Assembly: GCA_903960515.1 (NCBI GenBank)
Contig: CAJCBL010000302.1
Span: forward strand, 1 to 64,000
DNA from: an uncultured Verrucomicrobiota bacterium
Lineage (GTDB): Bacteria > Verrucomicrobiota > Verrucomicrobiia > Opitutales > Opitutaceae
Length of the DNA: 64,000 nucleotides
Direction of reading: 5' to 3'
A program made the translations under genes and the position numbers. The stretch's first letter is position 1. Each line of letters starts with the position of its first letter. Positions 9,882 to 19,054 of the stretch are shown here, one piece after another. Below the pieces are notes generated by a model. The model saw only the letters and a list, made by a program, of their open reading frames with translations. It ran no database searches and was not told the origin of the DNA.

Positions 9882-10271
9882 TCAGCGGGCGGTGGTCGGA
9901 GTGCCTTCGATACCCAGCATCGCGCGCACTTGGGCGATGAGAGTGTCGGGCATCACCGGCTTGAGCAGGAAGCGCAGGTTGTGCGCGTGGCTGCCGAACT
10001 GCTCCTCGGCGTGCTTGGCCTCGGAGGTGATGGCCAGGATGGGCAGGTGGGCGAACTCGGGCTGAGCGCGCAGGTGGCGGATGAGGTCGGCCCCGCTCAT
10101 GTTGGGCATCACCATGTCGAGCAGCACCAGATCCACGGGCTGCTGTTTGAGCAGGGTGAGGGCCTCCTTGCCATCGCAAGCGGGCACGCAGCGGAAGCCC
10201 TTCTGGGTTAGAAACATCGAGTGGTAGAGGCGCACGATCTCGTAATCGTCGACGACAAGGATGGTTTTCAT
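9882..10271 (-). CDS. CheY-like response regulator
   Basis: MKTILVVDDYEIVRLYHSMFLTQKGF...LVLLDMVMPNMSG...LKPV. Confidence 0.9.
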   Translation of the reverse strand: MKTILVVDDYEIVRLYHSMFLTQKGFRCVPACDGKEALTLLKQQPVDLVLLDMVMPNMSGADLIRHLRAQPEFAHLPILAITSEAKHAEEQFGSHAHNLRFLLKPVMPDTLIAQVRAMLGIEGTPTTAR

Positions 10272-10371
10272 TTTCGCTTTCTTTAGGTACGCCGCACCCG
10301 GCGCGCTGGGTAGGCCGATCCGTTGCGGGCGCGGCTGAGGAGTTTCATGGACAAGAGGGAGAGTCGCCTAC

Positions 10372-11436
10372 TCATCGGCCGCGTAGCAGGGCAGTTGAGA
10401 TAAGTTCGAGAGAACAAACACGCACGGCCCCCCCGCGTTTGATCGCCTCCTTGGGCATGCCGAAGACCACGGACGAATCCTCGTCCTGGGCCACGGTGAA
10501 GGCGCCGGCATCGCGAAGCTCCTTGAGGCCGAGCGCGCCGTCGTCGCCCATGCCGGTGAGGATGGCGGCGGAGGCGTTGGCCCCGGCATAGCGGGCGGCC
10601 GAGCGAAAAAGCACATCCACCGAGGGGCGGTGGCGGCTCACCAGCGGACCGTCGCGCACCTCCACGGCGTAACCAGCCCCTTGACGCCGGATGAGGGTGT
10701 GGCGGCCCCCGGGGGCGATGAGGGCCTGGCCGGGGATGACCAGATCGCCATCGGCGGCCTCCTTGACCTTGAGCCGGCAGAAGGCGTCGAGACTGTTCGC
10801 AAAGGAGCGGGTGAAGCCCTCGGGCATGTGCTGCACCACCACGATTCCAGGACACTCGGCGGGCAGCGACTCCAGCACCAGTCCCACCGCCTCGGTGCCG
10901 CCGGTGGAGGCGCCGATGACGATGAGGCGTTCGGTGCCCACCCGGGAGGAGGAAGAGGCGGTGGCCTTGGCCAGCATGGCATCGGCGGTGAGTTTCTTCT
11001 GGGCCGGGGCGCGAGGGGCCAGGCGGCTGGCCTGCACGCCGGCGGCGGCCTTCACCGCATCGCAGATGACGATCTGCGACTCGGCCAGGAAAGTCTCGGT
11101 GCCCAGGCGGGGCTTGGTGATGATGTCCACCGCGCCGTATTCGAAGACCCGGGTGGTGACATCCGACCCCTCGGTGGTGTGGCTGGAGCACACCACCACG
11201 GGGATGGGGTGCTGGGCCATGATCTTCTTGAGGAAGGTGAGCCCGTCCATGCGCGGCATCTCGATGTCGAGGGTGATCACATCGGGGGTGTTGGTGCGCA
11301 TGATCGCCACCGCCTCGTAGGGGTCGGCGGCAGCACCGATCACCTCGATGTCGGGGTCGGAGCTGAGCACGGCGGTCATCGCCTGTCGCACGACGGGCGA
11401 ATCGTCCACCACCAGCACTTTGATTGGATTGCTCAT
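10372..11436 (-). CDS. cheB: Chemotaxis response regulator methylesterase CheB
   Basis: REC domain plus [12 protein letters not shown] / QHMPEGFT / APGGRHTLI / LTGMGDDGA motifs; start trimmed to MSNPIKVL. Confidence 0.95.
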   Translation of the reverse strand: MSNPIKVLVVDDSPVVRQAMTAVLSSDPDIEVIGAAADPYEAVAIMRTNTPDVITLDIEMPRMDGLTFLKKIMAQHPIPVVVCSSHTTEGSDVTTRVFEYGAVDIITKPRLGTETFLAESQIVICDAVKAAAGVQASRLAPRAPAQKKLTADAMLAKATASSSSRVGTERLIVIGASTGGTEAVGLVLESLPAECPGIVVVQHMPEGFTRSFANSLDAFCRLKVKEAADGDLVIPGQALIAPGGRHTLIRRQGAGYAVEVRDGPLVSRHRPSVDVLFRSAARYAGANASAAILTGMGDDGALGLKELRDAGAFTVAQDEDSSVVFGMPKEAIKRGGAVRVCSLELISTALLRGR

Positions 11437-11455
11437 GAGAATGTTTTGGGGCGCT

Positions 11456-11953
11456 TCAGGTCTTTTGGCCGTGCAGCTTGAGCCACACTGTGCCGGTCCA
11501 GCTTTCGAAAAACAGGCGCAGGCCGCCGCTATGTTCCACCTTTTCGGCGACGATCGGGATGCGGTGCGCGGCCAGAATCTCGTGGGCGACCAGCACATTG
11601 GCCCGGCCCACGGCGAACTCCTCGTTGGCTAGGCGCAGCGGGCTGCCCCCGCCAAAGATCTTGGCCTTGAGCTGGCGGGGCGAACTGCCCAGCGCGCACA
11701 TGCGCCGCACCAGCTCCTCGTTGGCCCAGTCGCCATGGATCGCGGACTTGCCGCCGCGCGGCACCAGGTAGTGGTTCATGCCGCCCATCTGCATCGAGGC
11801 GTCGAAGAGGCACACCGCCACACAGGAGCCGAGCACGGTGGACATCCGGATGCGACCGGCTTCCGCCACGATGTCGCCAGCCCAAAGCACGGCCTCGCCG
11901 AAGACGATACCCTCGGCTGCCGCAGGCGGGGCGATGAATTCGGAGTCACGCAT
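11456..11953 (-). CDS. cheD: Chemoreceptor glutamine deamidase CheD
   Basis: [26 protein letters not shown] motifs; start trimmed to [10 protein letters not shown]. Confidence 0.92.
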   Translation of the reverse strand: MRDSEFIAPPAAAEGIVFGEAVLWAGDIVAEAGRIRMSTVLGSCVAVCLFDASMQMGGMNHYLVPRGGKSAIHGDWANEELVRRMCALGSSPRQLKAKIFGGGSPLRLANEEFAVGRANVLVAHEILAAHRIPIVAEKVEHSGGLRLFFESWTGTVWLKLHGQKT

Positions 11954-12037
11954 GGGGGAGCGCCTCCGGGGGCACAGCGCAGAGAGGCCCGGGGCCAAAG
12001 GCCGGGGCGGAGGGGGGGATCGACAAGAGAACAGCCT

Positions 12038-12892
12038 TCATGACGGCGGAGCCCCCGCTTCGCGCCGATACACGGAGGGCCCCACCGTGCGCAACGGCAG
12101 CGGCAGGCCCTGCAACGTCTCGGCGTGGGCTATGAAAAGGGTGCCGCCCACCCGCAGGTTGTGGCACATCCGCCCGACCACCTCCTGCTGCGTGGCGCGG
12201 TCGAAGTAAATCATCACGTTGCGAAAGAAGATGACGTCGAACATCTCCCGTATCCCGAAGTCGGGTGCCAGGAAGTTGAGCTGGCCAAACTGCACACAGG
12301 CGCGCACCTCGGGGGCGATGCGCACCACCGGATGCTTGGGGTCGCGGCTGCGCAACAGGTATCTGGACTTCAACGCCTCCGGGATGGGCGTCGCCTGCTC
12401 GGGCGAGTAGATGGCCTGCTTGGCGATGCCCAGCACCCGGGTGCACACATCGGTGGCCAGCAGCGAGAACTCGAAGGGCTGGAGCCGGCGCTGTTCGAGC
12501 AGAGTCATCGCCAGGGTGTAGGCCTCCTCGCCCGACGAGCAGCCTGCGCACCACACCCGGAATACGGGTGAAGGCGGACGTTTGCGCCAGGCGGGCAGCA
12601 CGTCGTCCACGAGCCGGTCGAAATGCGCCGGCTCGCGGAAAAAGTCGGTCTTGTTGGTGGTGGCCAGGTTGAGCAGGTGCTCGAGCTCGTCGGCCTGCAT
12701 CTGCGGGTCGGAGAAGAAGAGGCGGTGGTACTCGTCCACGGTTTCCATGCCCAATTCCCGGACACGGCGGTGCAGCCGGCTCTGCAGGAGCACGCGTTTG
12801 CCCTCCGGCATCTTGATCCCCAGGCGGGTGGTGATCAGGGTGCTGAAGTCGGCGAATTGCTCAGCGGTGAGGGCGGCTGCTTCTGAGATCAT
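12038..12892 (-). CDS. cheR: Chemotaxis methyltransferase CheR
   Basis: VWCAGCSSGEEAYTLAM, FSLLATDV, FDVIFFRNVMIYF; start trimmed to MISEAAAL. Confidence 0.95.
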   Translation of the reverse strand: MISEAAALTAEQFADFSTLITTRLGIKMPEGKRVLLQSRLHRRVRELGMETVDEYHRLFFSDPQMQADELEHLLNLATTNKTDFFREPAHFDRLVDDVLPAWRKRPPSPVFRVWCAGCSSGEEAYTLAMTLLEQRRLQPFEFSLLATDVCTRVLGIAKQAIYSPEQATPIPEALKSRYLLRSRDPKHPVVRIAPEVRACVQFGQLNFLAPDFGIREMFDVIFFRNVMIYFDRATQQEVVGRMCHNLRVGGTLFIAHAETLQGLPLPLRTVGPSVYRREAGAPPS

Positions 12893-12925
12893 GAGGAGAA
12901 ACGGGGCATGCGGAACCGATCCGAT

Positions 12926-13146
12926 GTAGGAGCGTGCTTGCACGCCAATCCGAGGCTTGGTTTCCGAATCCGTGGTAGGAGCGTGCTGGCACGCGATTCC
13001 GTGGTTGGTTTCCGATTCCGTTGTAGGAGCGAGCTTGCTCGCGATGGCCCGGGGCGGGCGTCGCCAAACATCGCGTGCAAGCACGCTCCTACAAGGAAAC
13101 CTGCGGCCGAGGCCGCCGGAATCGCGTGCACGCACGCTCCTGCTAC
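12926..13146. repeat. REP-like repeat cluster (5 copies, includes an inverted pair at 13023-13092)
   Basis: Copies at 12926-12946, 12975-12997, 13023-13046, 13069-13092, 13120-13146. Confidence 0.85.
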
Positions 13147-13194
13147 ATCCGGAAGCGAAAAAGATAGTGTATCCGATTGCATGGGCATGACGCC

Positions 13195-15276
13195 TTAGCG
13201 GGCGAAGGCGGGGGCGCGGGAAGCCGAGGCGCTGCGCGCGCCAGCGATGGTTTTCGTGCGGCGGGCGGCGGCGGCGCGGCCGTCGTCGTTGACCTTGAAA
13301 AACTCGATGGCGCTCTGGAGCTGCTCGGCCTGGCTGGCGAGCTCCTCGGAGGAGGAGGCCATCTCTTCGGAGGCGGAGGCGTTCTGCTGGATCACCTTAT
13401 CCAGTTCCTGGACGGCCTTGTTCACCTGCCCGGCGCCGCTGGCCTGCTCCTCGCTGGCGCTGGTGATGTCCTTCACCAGGTCGGCGGTCTTGCGGATGTC
13501 GGGCACCAGTTTGGTGAGCATCTCACCGGCGGCCTCGGCGATCTCCACCGAGGAGGCTGAGAGCTTGCTGATCTCACCGGCGGCGGTGGAGCTGCGCTCG
13601 GCCAGCTTGCGTACTTCGGAAGCCACCACCGCGAAGCCCTTGCCGTGCTCTCCGGCGCGGGCGGCCTCGATGGCGGCGTTGAGCGCGAGCAGGTCGGTCT
13701 GGCGGGCGATCTCCTCGATGATGGAGATGCGCTGCGCGATCTCCTTCATCGCCTTCACCGTCTGCGCCACGGATTGGCCGGCCTCGGCCGCATCGGTGGC
13801 TGCCTTGGTGGAGATCTTCTCGGTCTGGCGGGCGTTCTCGGTGTTCTGCTGGATGGAGGCGGTGGACTGCTCCATGGAAGCGGATACCTCCTCCACGGAG
13901 GCGGCCTGCTCGGAGGAGCCGGTGGAAAGCGTTTGGGCGGTGCTGGTCATCTCCTCGCTGCCGGAGGAGACGTTCTCGGCGGCCGAGCGCACGTTGGCCA
14001 CCACGTCGCGCAGGTTGGTCACCATCTTTTGGAGAGCGAGGCCGAGGGTGTCCTTTGCTGAGGCCAGTTTTACCTCGTGGCGCAGGTCGCCGTCGCCGAT
14101 TTGCACGGCCAACGCGGCCTTGGCGTCGAGCGCCTCAGCCATGCTGTTGGCGGCGGTCGAGAGTTCGCCGATCTCGTCAGTGGTTTCCACCACCACTCGG
14201 GCGCTGAGGTCGCCGAGGGCGATCTGGCCCAGGCCATCCATCAGTTGGCGCACGGGCCGCACGATCACTCGGGTGAGTCCCACGGTGAGCACCACCGAAA
14301 GCGCGAGCCCCACGAGAGTGGCTCCCACGGAGAGCGACTTGATCGTGGTGCCGAAGCGCTCACTCGCCTGGGAGCGGGCCTCGATGGTGGTGGCGTTGCT
14401 CACGAGCAACTTGGCCAGCAACGTTTCGGCCTTGAGCTGGGCGTCCCGGGTGGCGACGAGCGCCTGTTGTTGCAACGCGGCGGTGAGCTCGTTGGCCCGA
14501 GTAGTCAGTTTCTGCATCTCGTCGAACTTCGCCATGACGAACTTGGCGTGATCGCCGAGGGGATGTTCAAGGTAGTCGATGGAGTCGGCCACATGGCCGT
14601 CGCGCACCAGTTCCTTGCAACGCTTGATGCTCTCGTGGAAGGACTGGTGCAAAGGAGCAAGCTCAGCCAAAGCACGGGCCAGTTCCAGGTTCTCCAGGGT
14701 GTTGGCTGCCGCCCAACGGCCGAAGCTGCAGGTGCGGGCATCCTCCCCTCCTTCGAACACTTTGCCCTGAGCGCACATGTCCTGGGCGCTAACGAGCAAC
14801 TGGAAAGTGTCTCCACGGAAGCGCGAGAGGTCGCGCTCCAGGCGCGTCGGATCGCCGATCTTCAAGGCGTCCAGTTCGCGCGCCAGCTCGAAGAACTTGT
14901 TGTTCTGGATGCGCAGAACCTCCCAGGCGGCGGAGAACTCCAGCCACAACGCATCCTCCTCGGCCTGCCGAGGGATCGACTCGTAGCTCTTCCACGCGGA
15001 GGCGATATCATCGCGAGCCTTCGCCACCAGCGCATATTGCCGGGTGCGGACGGCGACGGGGATGCTGAGGTTGAGCAGCGTGCGGGTACAGCACTTCAAC
15101 ACATTGGCGCGATCCTGGAAGACCAGTAGCGCATGCTGGGCGGGCAAGGACTGCTCGGCCAGTTCGTCGATGTTACGGGAATTTGCCGACGCGCCGTAGT
15201 AGCTGATCGCCCCAAGGATCAAGGCGATGAGGGCGATGCAACCAAAGCCCAAGGTGAGTTTGCTACCGAGTTTCAT
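13195..15276 (-). CDS. Methyl-accepting chemotaxis protein (MCP1)
   Basis: N-terminal TM, HAMP, signalling tip [42 protein letters not shown]-terminal CSFGRW...HQSFH motif. Confidence 0.95.
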   Translation of the reverse strand: MKLGSKLTLGFGCIALIALILGAISYYGASANSRNIDELAEQSLPAQHALLVFQDRANVLKCCTRTLLNLSIPVAVRTRQYALVAKARDDIASAWKSYESIPRQAEEDALWLEFSAAWEVLRIQNNKFFELARELDALKIGDPTRLERDLSRFRGDTFQLLVSAQDMCAQGKVFEGGEDARTCSFGRWAAANTLENLELARALAELAPLHQSFHESIKRCKELVRDGHVADSIDYLEHPLGDHAKFVMAKFDEMQKLTTRANELTAALQQQALVATRDAQLKAETLLAKLLVSNATTIEARSQASERFGTTIKSLSVGATLVGLALSVVLTVGLTRVIVRPVRQLMDGLGQIALGDLSARVVVETTDEIGELSTAANSMAEALDAKAALAVQIGDGDLRHEVKLASAKDTLGLALQKMVTNLRDVVANVRSAAENVSSGSEEMTSTAQTLSTGSSEQAASVEEVSASMEQSTASIQQNTENARQTEKISTKAATDAAEAGQSVAQTVKAMKEIAQRISIIEEIARQTDLLALNAAIEAARAGEHGKGFAVVASEVRKLAERSSTAAGEISKLSASSVEIAEAAGEMLTKLVPDIRKTADLVKDITSASEEQASGAGQVNKAVQELDKVIQQNASASEEMASSSEELASQAEQLQSAIEFFKVNDDGRAAAARRTKTIAGARSASASRAPAFAR

Positions 15277-15311
15277 AGGACTAGCGAAAGGCCGAGGCTG
15301 GCGAAGTCATT

Positions 15312-15532
15312 GTAGGAGCGTGCTTGCACGCGATGCCGAGGTTTGGTTTCCGATTCCGACGTAGGAGCGTGCTTGCACGCGATGCCGCGAGCTGGGTTTC
15401 CGAATCCGGTGTAGGAGCGAGCTTGCTCGCGATGGCTCGTGGCGGGCGTCGCCAGAAATCGCGTGCAAGCACGCTCCTACAAGGAAACCTGCGGCCGGCG
15501 TCCCCGGAGGAGCGTGCACGCACGCTCCTACA
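15312..15532. repeat. REP-like repeat cluster (5 copies, includes an inverted pair at 15411-15480)
   Basis: Copies at 15312-15334, 15361-15383, 15411-15435, 15458-15480, 15507-15532; flanks match the 12926-13146 cluster. Confidence 0.85.
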
Positions 15533-15549
15533 TCCGGAAACGGCGGCCA

Positions 15550-16065
15550 TCACTTGGCCACGGCGCCGGACCCCGCCGGCCTCCCGGTCGACTCGGTGAG
15601 GGCCACAAGATCCTCAGTGGAGAACACCCGCTCGATATCCAGAATGATGGTGAAGCGGTCGTTGCGCCGTCCCATGCCCAGGATGAGGTCGGTGCGCCAG
15701 CGCATGCCGATGGAGGGCGGCTCGTTGATCTCGTTGGGCTCCAATTCGAGCACCTCGTGCACGGCGTCGGCCAGGCCGCCTACGACCACACTCTCGCCGT
15801 CGATGAGCAGGTCCATGACAATGATGCGGGTGGTGAGCGTATCGGCGGTCTGGGGCAGGCCGAACTTGTGGCGCAGGTCGACCACGGGGATGGCGTTGCC
15901 TCGCACGTTTACGACTCCGCGCAGGTAGCTGGGCGCTGTGGGCACCCGGGTGATATGGCTGAGGTCGAGGACCTCGCGCGCCTTGGCCACGTTGATGGCG
16001 AAGAGCTCGTCGCCCAGGCGGAAGGTGAGGTAGCGGGCGGTCTCGGTGATTTTGGAGGTGCTCAT
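15550..16065 (-). CDS. cheW: Chemotaxis coupling protein CheW
   Basis: YLTFRLGDELFAINVAKAREVLDLSHITRVPTAPSYLRGVVNVRGNAIPVVDLRHKFG. Confidence 0.95.
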   Translation of the reverse strand: MSTSKITETARYLTFRLGDELFAINVAKAREVLDLSHITRVPTAPSYLRGVVNVRGNAIPVVDLRHKFGLPQTADTLTTRIIVMDLLIDGESVVVGGLADAVHEVLELEPNEINEPPSIGMRWRTDLILGMGRRNDRFTIILDIERVFSTEDLVALTESTGRPAGSGAVAK

Positions 16066-16182
16066 GAAAAGCTGGAGTAAGGTTTCGTTTTTGAAATTCT
16101 GAGGAGTGAGGTCACAGAAGCCGGATCGCTTCGCGCTTCAGCTACGGCTGGGGGGGCGGGGTGTAGCGCTTAGGTCTCAGTC

Positions 16183-16254
16183 GTAGGAGCGAGCTTGCTC
16201 GCGATTTTGTCTTGGTCCGGCGGTGGCCGGAATCGCGCGCAAGCACGCTCCTAC
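16183..16254. repeat. REP/REPIN-like inverted pair
   Basis: GTAGGAGCGAGCTTGCTCGCGAT ... ATCGCGCGCAAGCACGCTCCTAC. Confidence 0.8.
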
Positions 16255-16279
16255 TGGCCTCTGTGACGAATGATCGGGC

Positions 16280-18514
16280 TCAATACCGCTCGAAGTTGGT
16301 GTCGTCGGTTCCGGCACCGAGATCGATCGATACCCCCGAGGAGGGCTTGCCCTTGGCGGCCGGCCGGTTGAGGTCGGCCAGAGCCGCCTTGGCTACATGA
16401 GCCGGGGCGGGCTTGCCAAGATGCACCGTGGAGTGCGCCACCTGCACATGAGCCGGGGCTGAAGCGCTTCGCGCTCCAGCTACACGCCGGGCGGCGGCGG
16501 CGCGGCCGTCGTCGTTGACCTTGAAGAACTCGATGGCGCTCTGGAGCTGCTCGGCCTGGCTGGCGAGCTCCTCGGATGAGGAGGCCATCTCTTCGGAGGC
16601 GGAGGCGTTCTGCTGGATCACCTTATCCAGTTCCTGGATCGCCTTGTTGACCTGCCCGGCGCCGCTGGCCTGCTCCTCGCTGGCGGTGGTGATGTCCTTG
16701 ACCAGGTCGGCTGTCTTGCGGATGTCGGGCACCAGTTTGTTGAGCATCTCACCGGCGGCCTCGGCGATCTCCACCGAGGAGGCGGAGAGCTTGCTGATCT
16801 CACCGGCGGCGGTGGAGCTGCGCTCGGCCAGCTTGCGTACTTCTGAAGCCACCACCGCGAAGCCCTTGCCGTGTTCGCCGGCGCGGGCGGCCTCGATTGC
16901 GGCGTTGAGCGCCAGAAGGTCGGTCTGGCGGGCGATCTCCTCGATGATGGAGATGCGCTGGGCGATCTCCTTCATCGCCTTCACCGTCTGCGCCACGGAC
17001 TGGCCCGCCTCGGCCGCATCGGTGGCGGCCTTGGTGGAGATCTTCTCCGTCTGGCGGGCGTTCTCGGTGTTCTGCTGGATGGAGGCGGTGGACTGCTCCA
17101 TGGAAGCGGATACCTCCTCCACGGAGGCGGCCTGCTCGGAGGAGCCGGACGAAAGGGTCTGGGCGGTGCTGGTCATCTCCTCGCTGCCGGAGGAGACGTT
17201 CTCGGCGGCCGAGCGCACATTGGCCACGACATCGCGCAGATTTGTCACCATCTTTTGGAGTGCGAGGCCGAGGGTGTCCTTGTCGGAGGAGAGTTTCACC
17301 TCGTGGCGCAGGTCGCCGTCGCCGATCTGCACAGCCAGCTTGGCCTTGGCGTCGAGGGCCTCGGCCATGCCGTTGGCGGCCACGGAGAGGGCGCCAATCT
17401 CGTCGGTGGACTCGACCACCACGCGGGCGGTGAGATCGCCAATGGCGATCTGGCCCAGGCCGCTGACCAGCTTGGACACCGGGCCGGTGATCATGCGGGT
17501 GATGATCATTCCTAGCGCAAGGGCCAAGCCCACGCAGATGATGCAACCGGCGATTAGGACGTTCGAAGAGGTGGCCAGCGAAGTGGCGGCCTCCTGGGCG
17601 GAGGTCGCGGTGGCCTTCATATTGAACTCGGAGGTGCTTCTCGCGGCATCGGTCACTCCATTCCCTGCAACCAAGCGCCTCTTGCCGAGTTCTTCGCGGG
17701 CAAACCATTGGGCGAGGAAGCGCTCCATGTTGCCGAGGTAGGCTTGGCCGGCGGCGCGGCAGTCCTCGATCTGGCGCAAATTCACTTCCTGATGGGTGAT
17801 CGGCTTCAGTTCAGCGAGTTTCCGGTTCACCTCATCGAACTTCTTCATGGTCGCCTTGAATAGGTCGGGGTCGCGAGTGGCGATGGCCTGCCAAGTGCCC
17901 AGGCGGATCGTATTACCAATGTCGATAATGTCGTTGCAGATCACCGTCTTCTTGATGCGCTCCTGCACCTTGTCCTCGGTCAGCTTACCGCCGATGGCCG
18001 TGCCGATGTCGGCGTCGAGCGAGCGCATCTGGCCTGCGAGGAACTCGTTGCAGGCCTTCATGAAGGCAGCGGCGGCCACCAGCGAGCCGTCCTTCTCCTT
18101 CTGCATCGCCTCGGTGGCCTTCACCGTGTCGTTGAGCAGTCGCTCGTACTCGGAGGCCTTCTCGTCGGCGTTCTTGGCATTATCGGCCAGCACCTTGAGG
18201 TCGTACTTCTCGGCATGGGCGGCGGCGTCGCGGAGAAACTTCTTCACGCTGACCAGTTCGGCGCGAGCCTTCTCGAGGAACTGGTTCTCCTCGGTGTAGG
18301 AATAGCCACGCACCTCAAGCATGACATTCTGAGCAGAGCGCTCGACGTCATTGGCCACGGACACGGCCGGGACATTTTCCTGTGAGAGCGTAGTGGCGAC
18401 AGTTTTCACCTTCAGCATGCTGAAGATGGCGAGAGCCCCCAGTATGAGGGTGAGCCCAGCGACTCCGATGAACGAGCCGTTCAACTTCACTCCGAGTTTC
18501 AGATTCTTGAACAT
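16280..18514 (-). CDS. Methyl-accepting chemotaxis protein (MCP2)
   Basis: TM, HAMP and the same signalling tip as MCP1; C-terminal half nearly identical to MCP1. Confidence 0.95.
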   Translation of the reverse strand: MFKNLKLGVKLNGSFIGVAGLTLILGALAIFSMLKVKTVATTLSQENVPAVSVANDVERSAQNVMLEVRGYSYTEENQFLEKARAELVSVKKFLRDAAAHAEKYDLKVLADNAKNADEKASEYERLLNDTVKATEAMQKEKDGSLVAAAAFMKACNEFLAGQMRSLDADIGTAIGGKLTEDKVQERIKKTVICNDIIDIGNTIRLGTWQAIATRDPDLFKATMKKFDEVNRKLAELKPITHQEVNLRQIEDCRAAGQAYLGNMERFLAQWFAREELGKRRLVAGNGVTDAARSTSEFNMKATATSAQEAATSLATSSNVLIAGCIICVGLALALGMIITRMITGPVSKLVSGLGQIAIGDLTARVVVESTDEIGALSVAANGMAEALDAKAKLAVQIGDGDLRHEVKLSSDKDTLGLALQKMVTNLRDVVANVRSAAENVSSGSEEMTSTAQTLSSGSSEQAASVEEVSASMEQSTASIQQNTENARQTEKISTKAATDAAEAGQSVAQTVKAMKEIAQRISIIEEIARQTDLLALNAAIEAARAGEHGKGFAVVASEVRKLAERSSTAAGEISKLSASSVEIAEAAGEMLNKLVPDIRKTADLVKDITTASEEQASGAGQVNKAIQELDKVIQQNASASEEMASSSEELASQAEQLQSAIEFFKVNDDGRAAAARRVAGARSASAPAHVQVAHSTVHLGKPAPAHVAKAALADLNRPAAKGKPSSGVSIDLGAGTDDTNFERY

Positions 18515-19054
18515 AATGAACTTCTTTCGTTGGTTGTTGCTTTAGGAAAGCTGCCAGCCGGCTGAGGGAACCGAACGTGCGACAGTGCAAAGCACTCCGC
18601 CGACCCGATGCCGCCCCGCCCCACCGCGCCCGATCCGCTGCCGACCGATCCCGGTGTGTCCGTTTCTGGAAACTGCCGCTTGCATGTGAGCCCCATCTAT
18701 CGGCACCGCGCGCCGAAACTTGCGGGGTAATACCACCACTTTGCGTCGGGCAAATCCCTACGCCGTCGGAGCCCCCGACTTCCGAGAAACCTTACAAGCA
18801 GTAGCGAGCAGCGGGTAGTGAGTAGCGAGTAGACGGAAGCGGAACGCGGAGGCTTGAGGAGCGCGAGGGCGGGTATCGGGGAGTGAGAAGCGGGAGGAGG
18901 GAAGCACCGCGCGCGGCCCTCTCGCGTAGCTGAAGCACGAAGCGCTTCAGGGCATTGCGGGTTCAGCCGACCGCTCCGTCCGCTCTGCTCCCGCCGCTCT
19001 CCGCCTTCCGCTTTCCCAAATCTGCGCTCAACCTCGCGCTGGGCAGTCCGATAA

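Noticed and set aside
5074-10065. Long plus-strand ORFs (446 aa at 5074-6414, 475 aa at 6451-7878, 714 aa at 7921-10065)
   Set aside because: Antisense to well-supported che genes; Gly/His/Leu-rich composition typical of high-GC antisense frames.
18801-18832. GTAGCGAGCAGCGGGTAGTGAGTAGCGAGTAG simple repeat
   Set aside because: Short and imperfect; noted but too weak to interpret.
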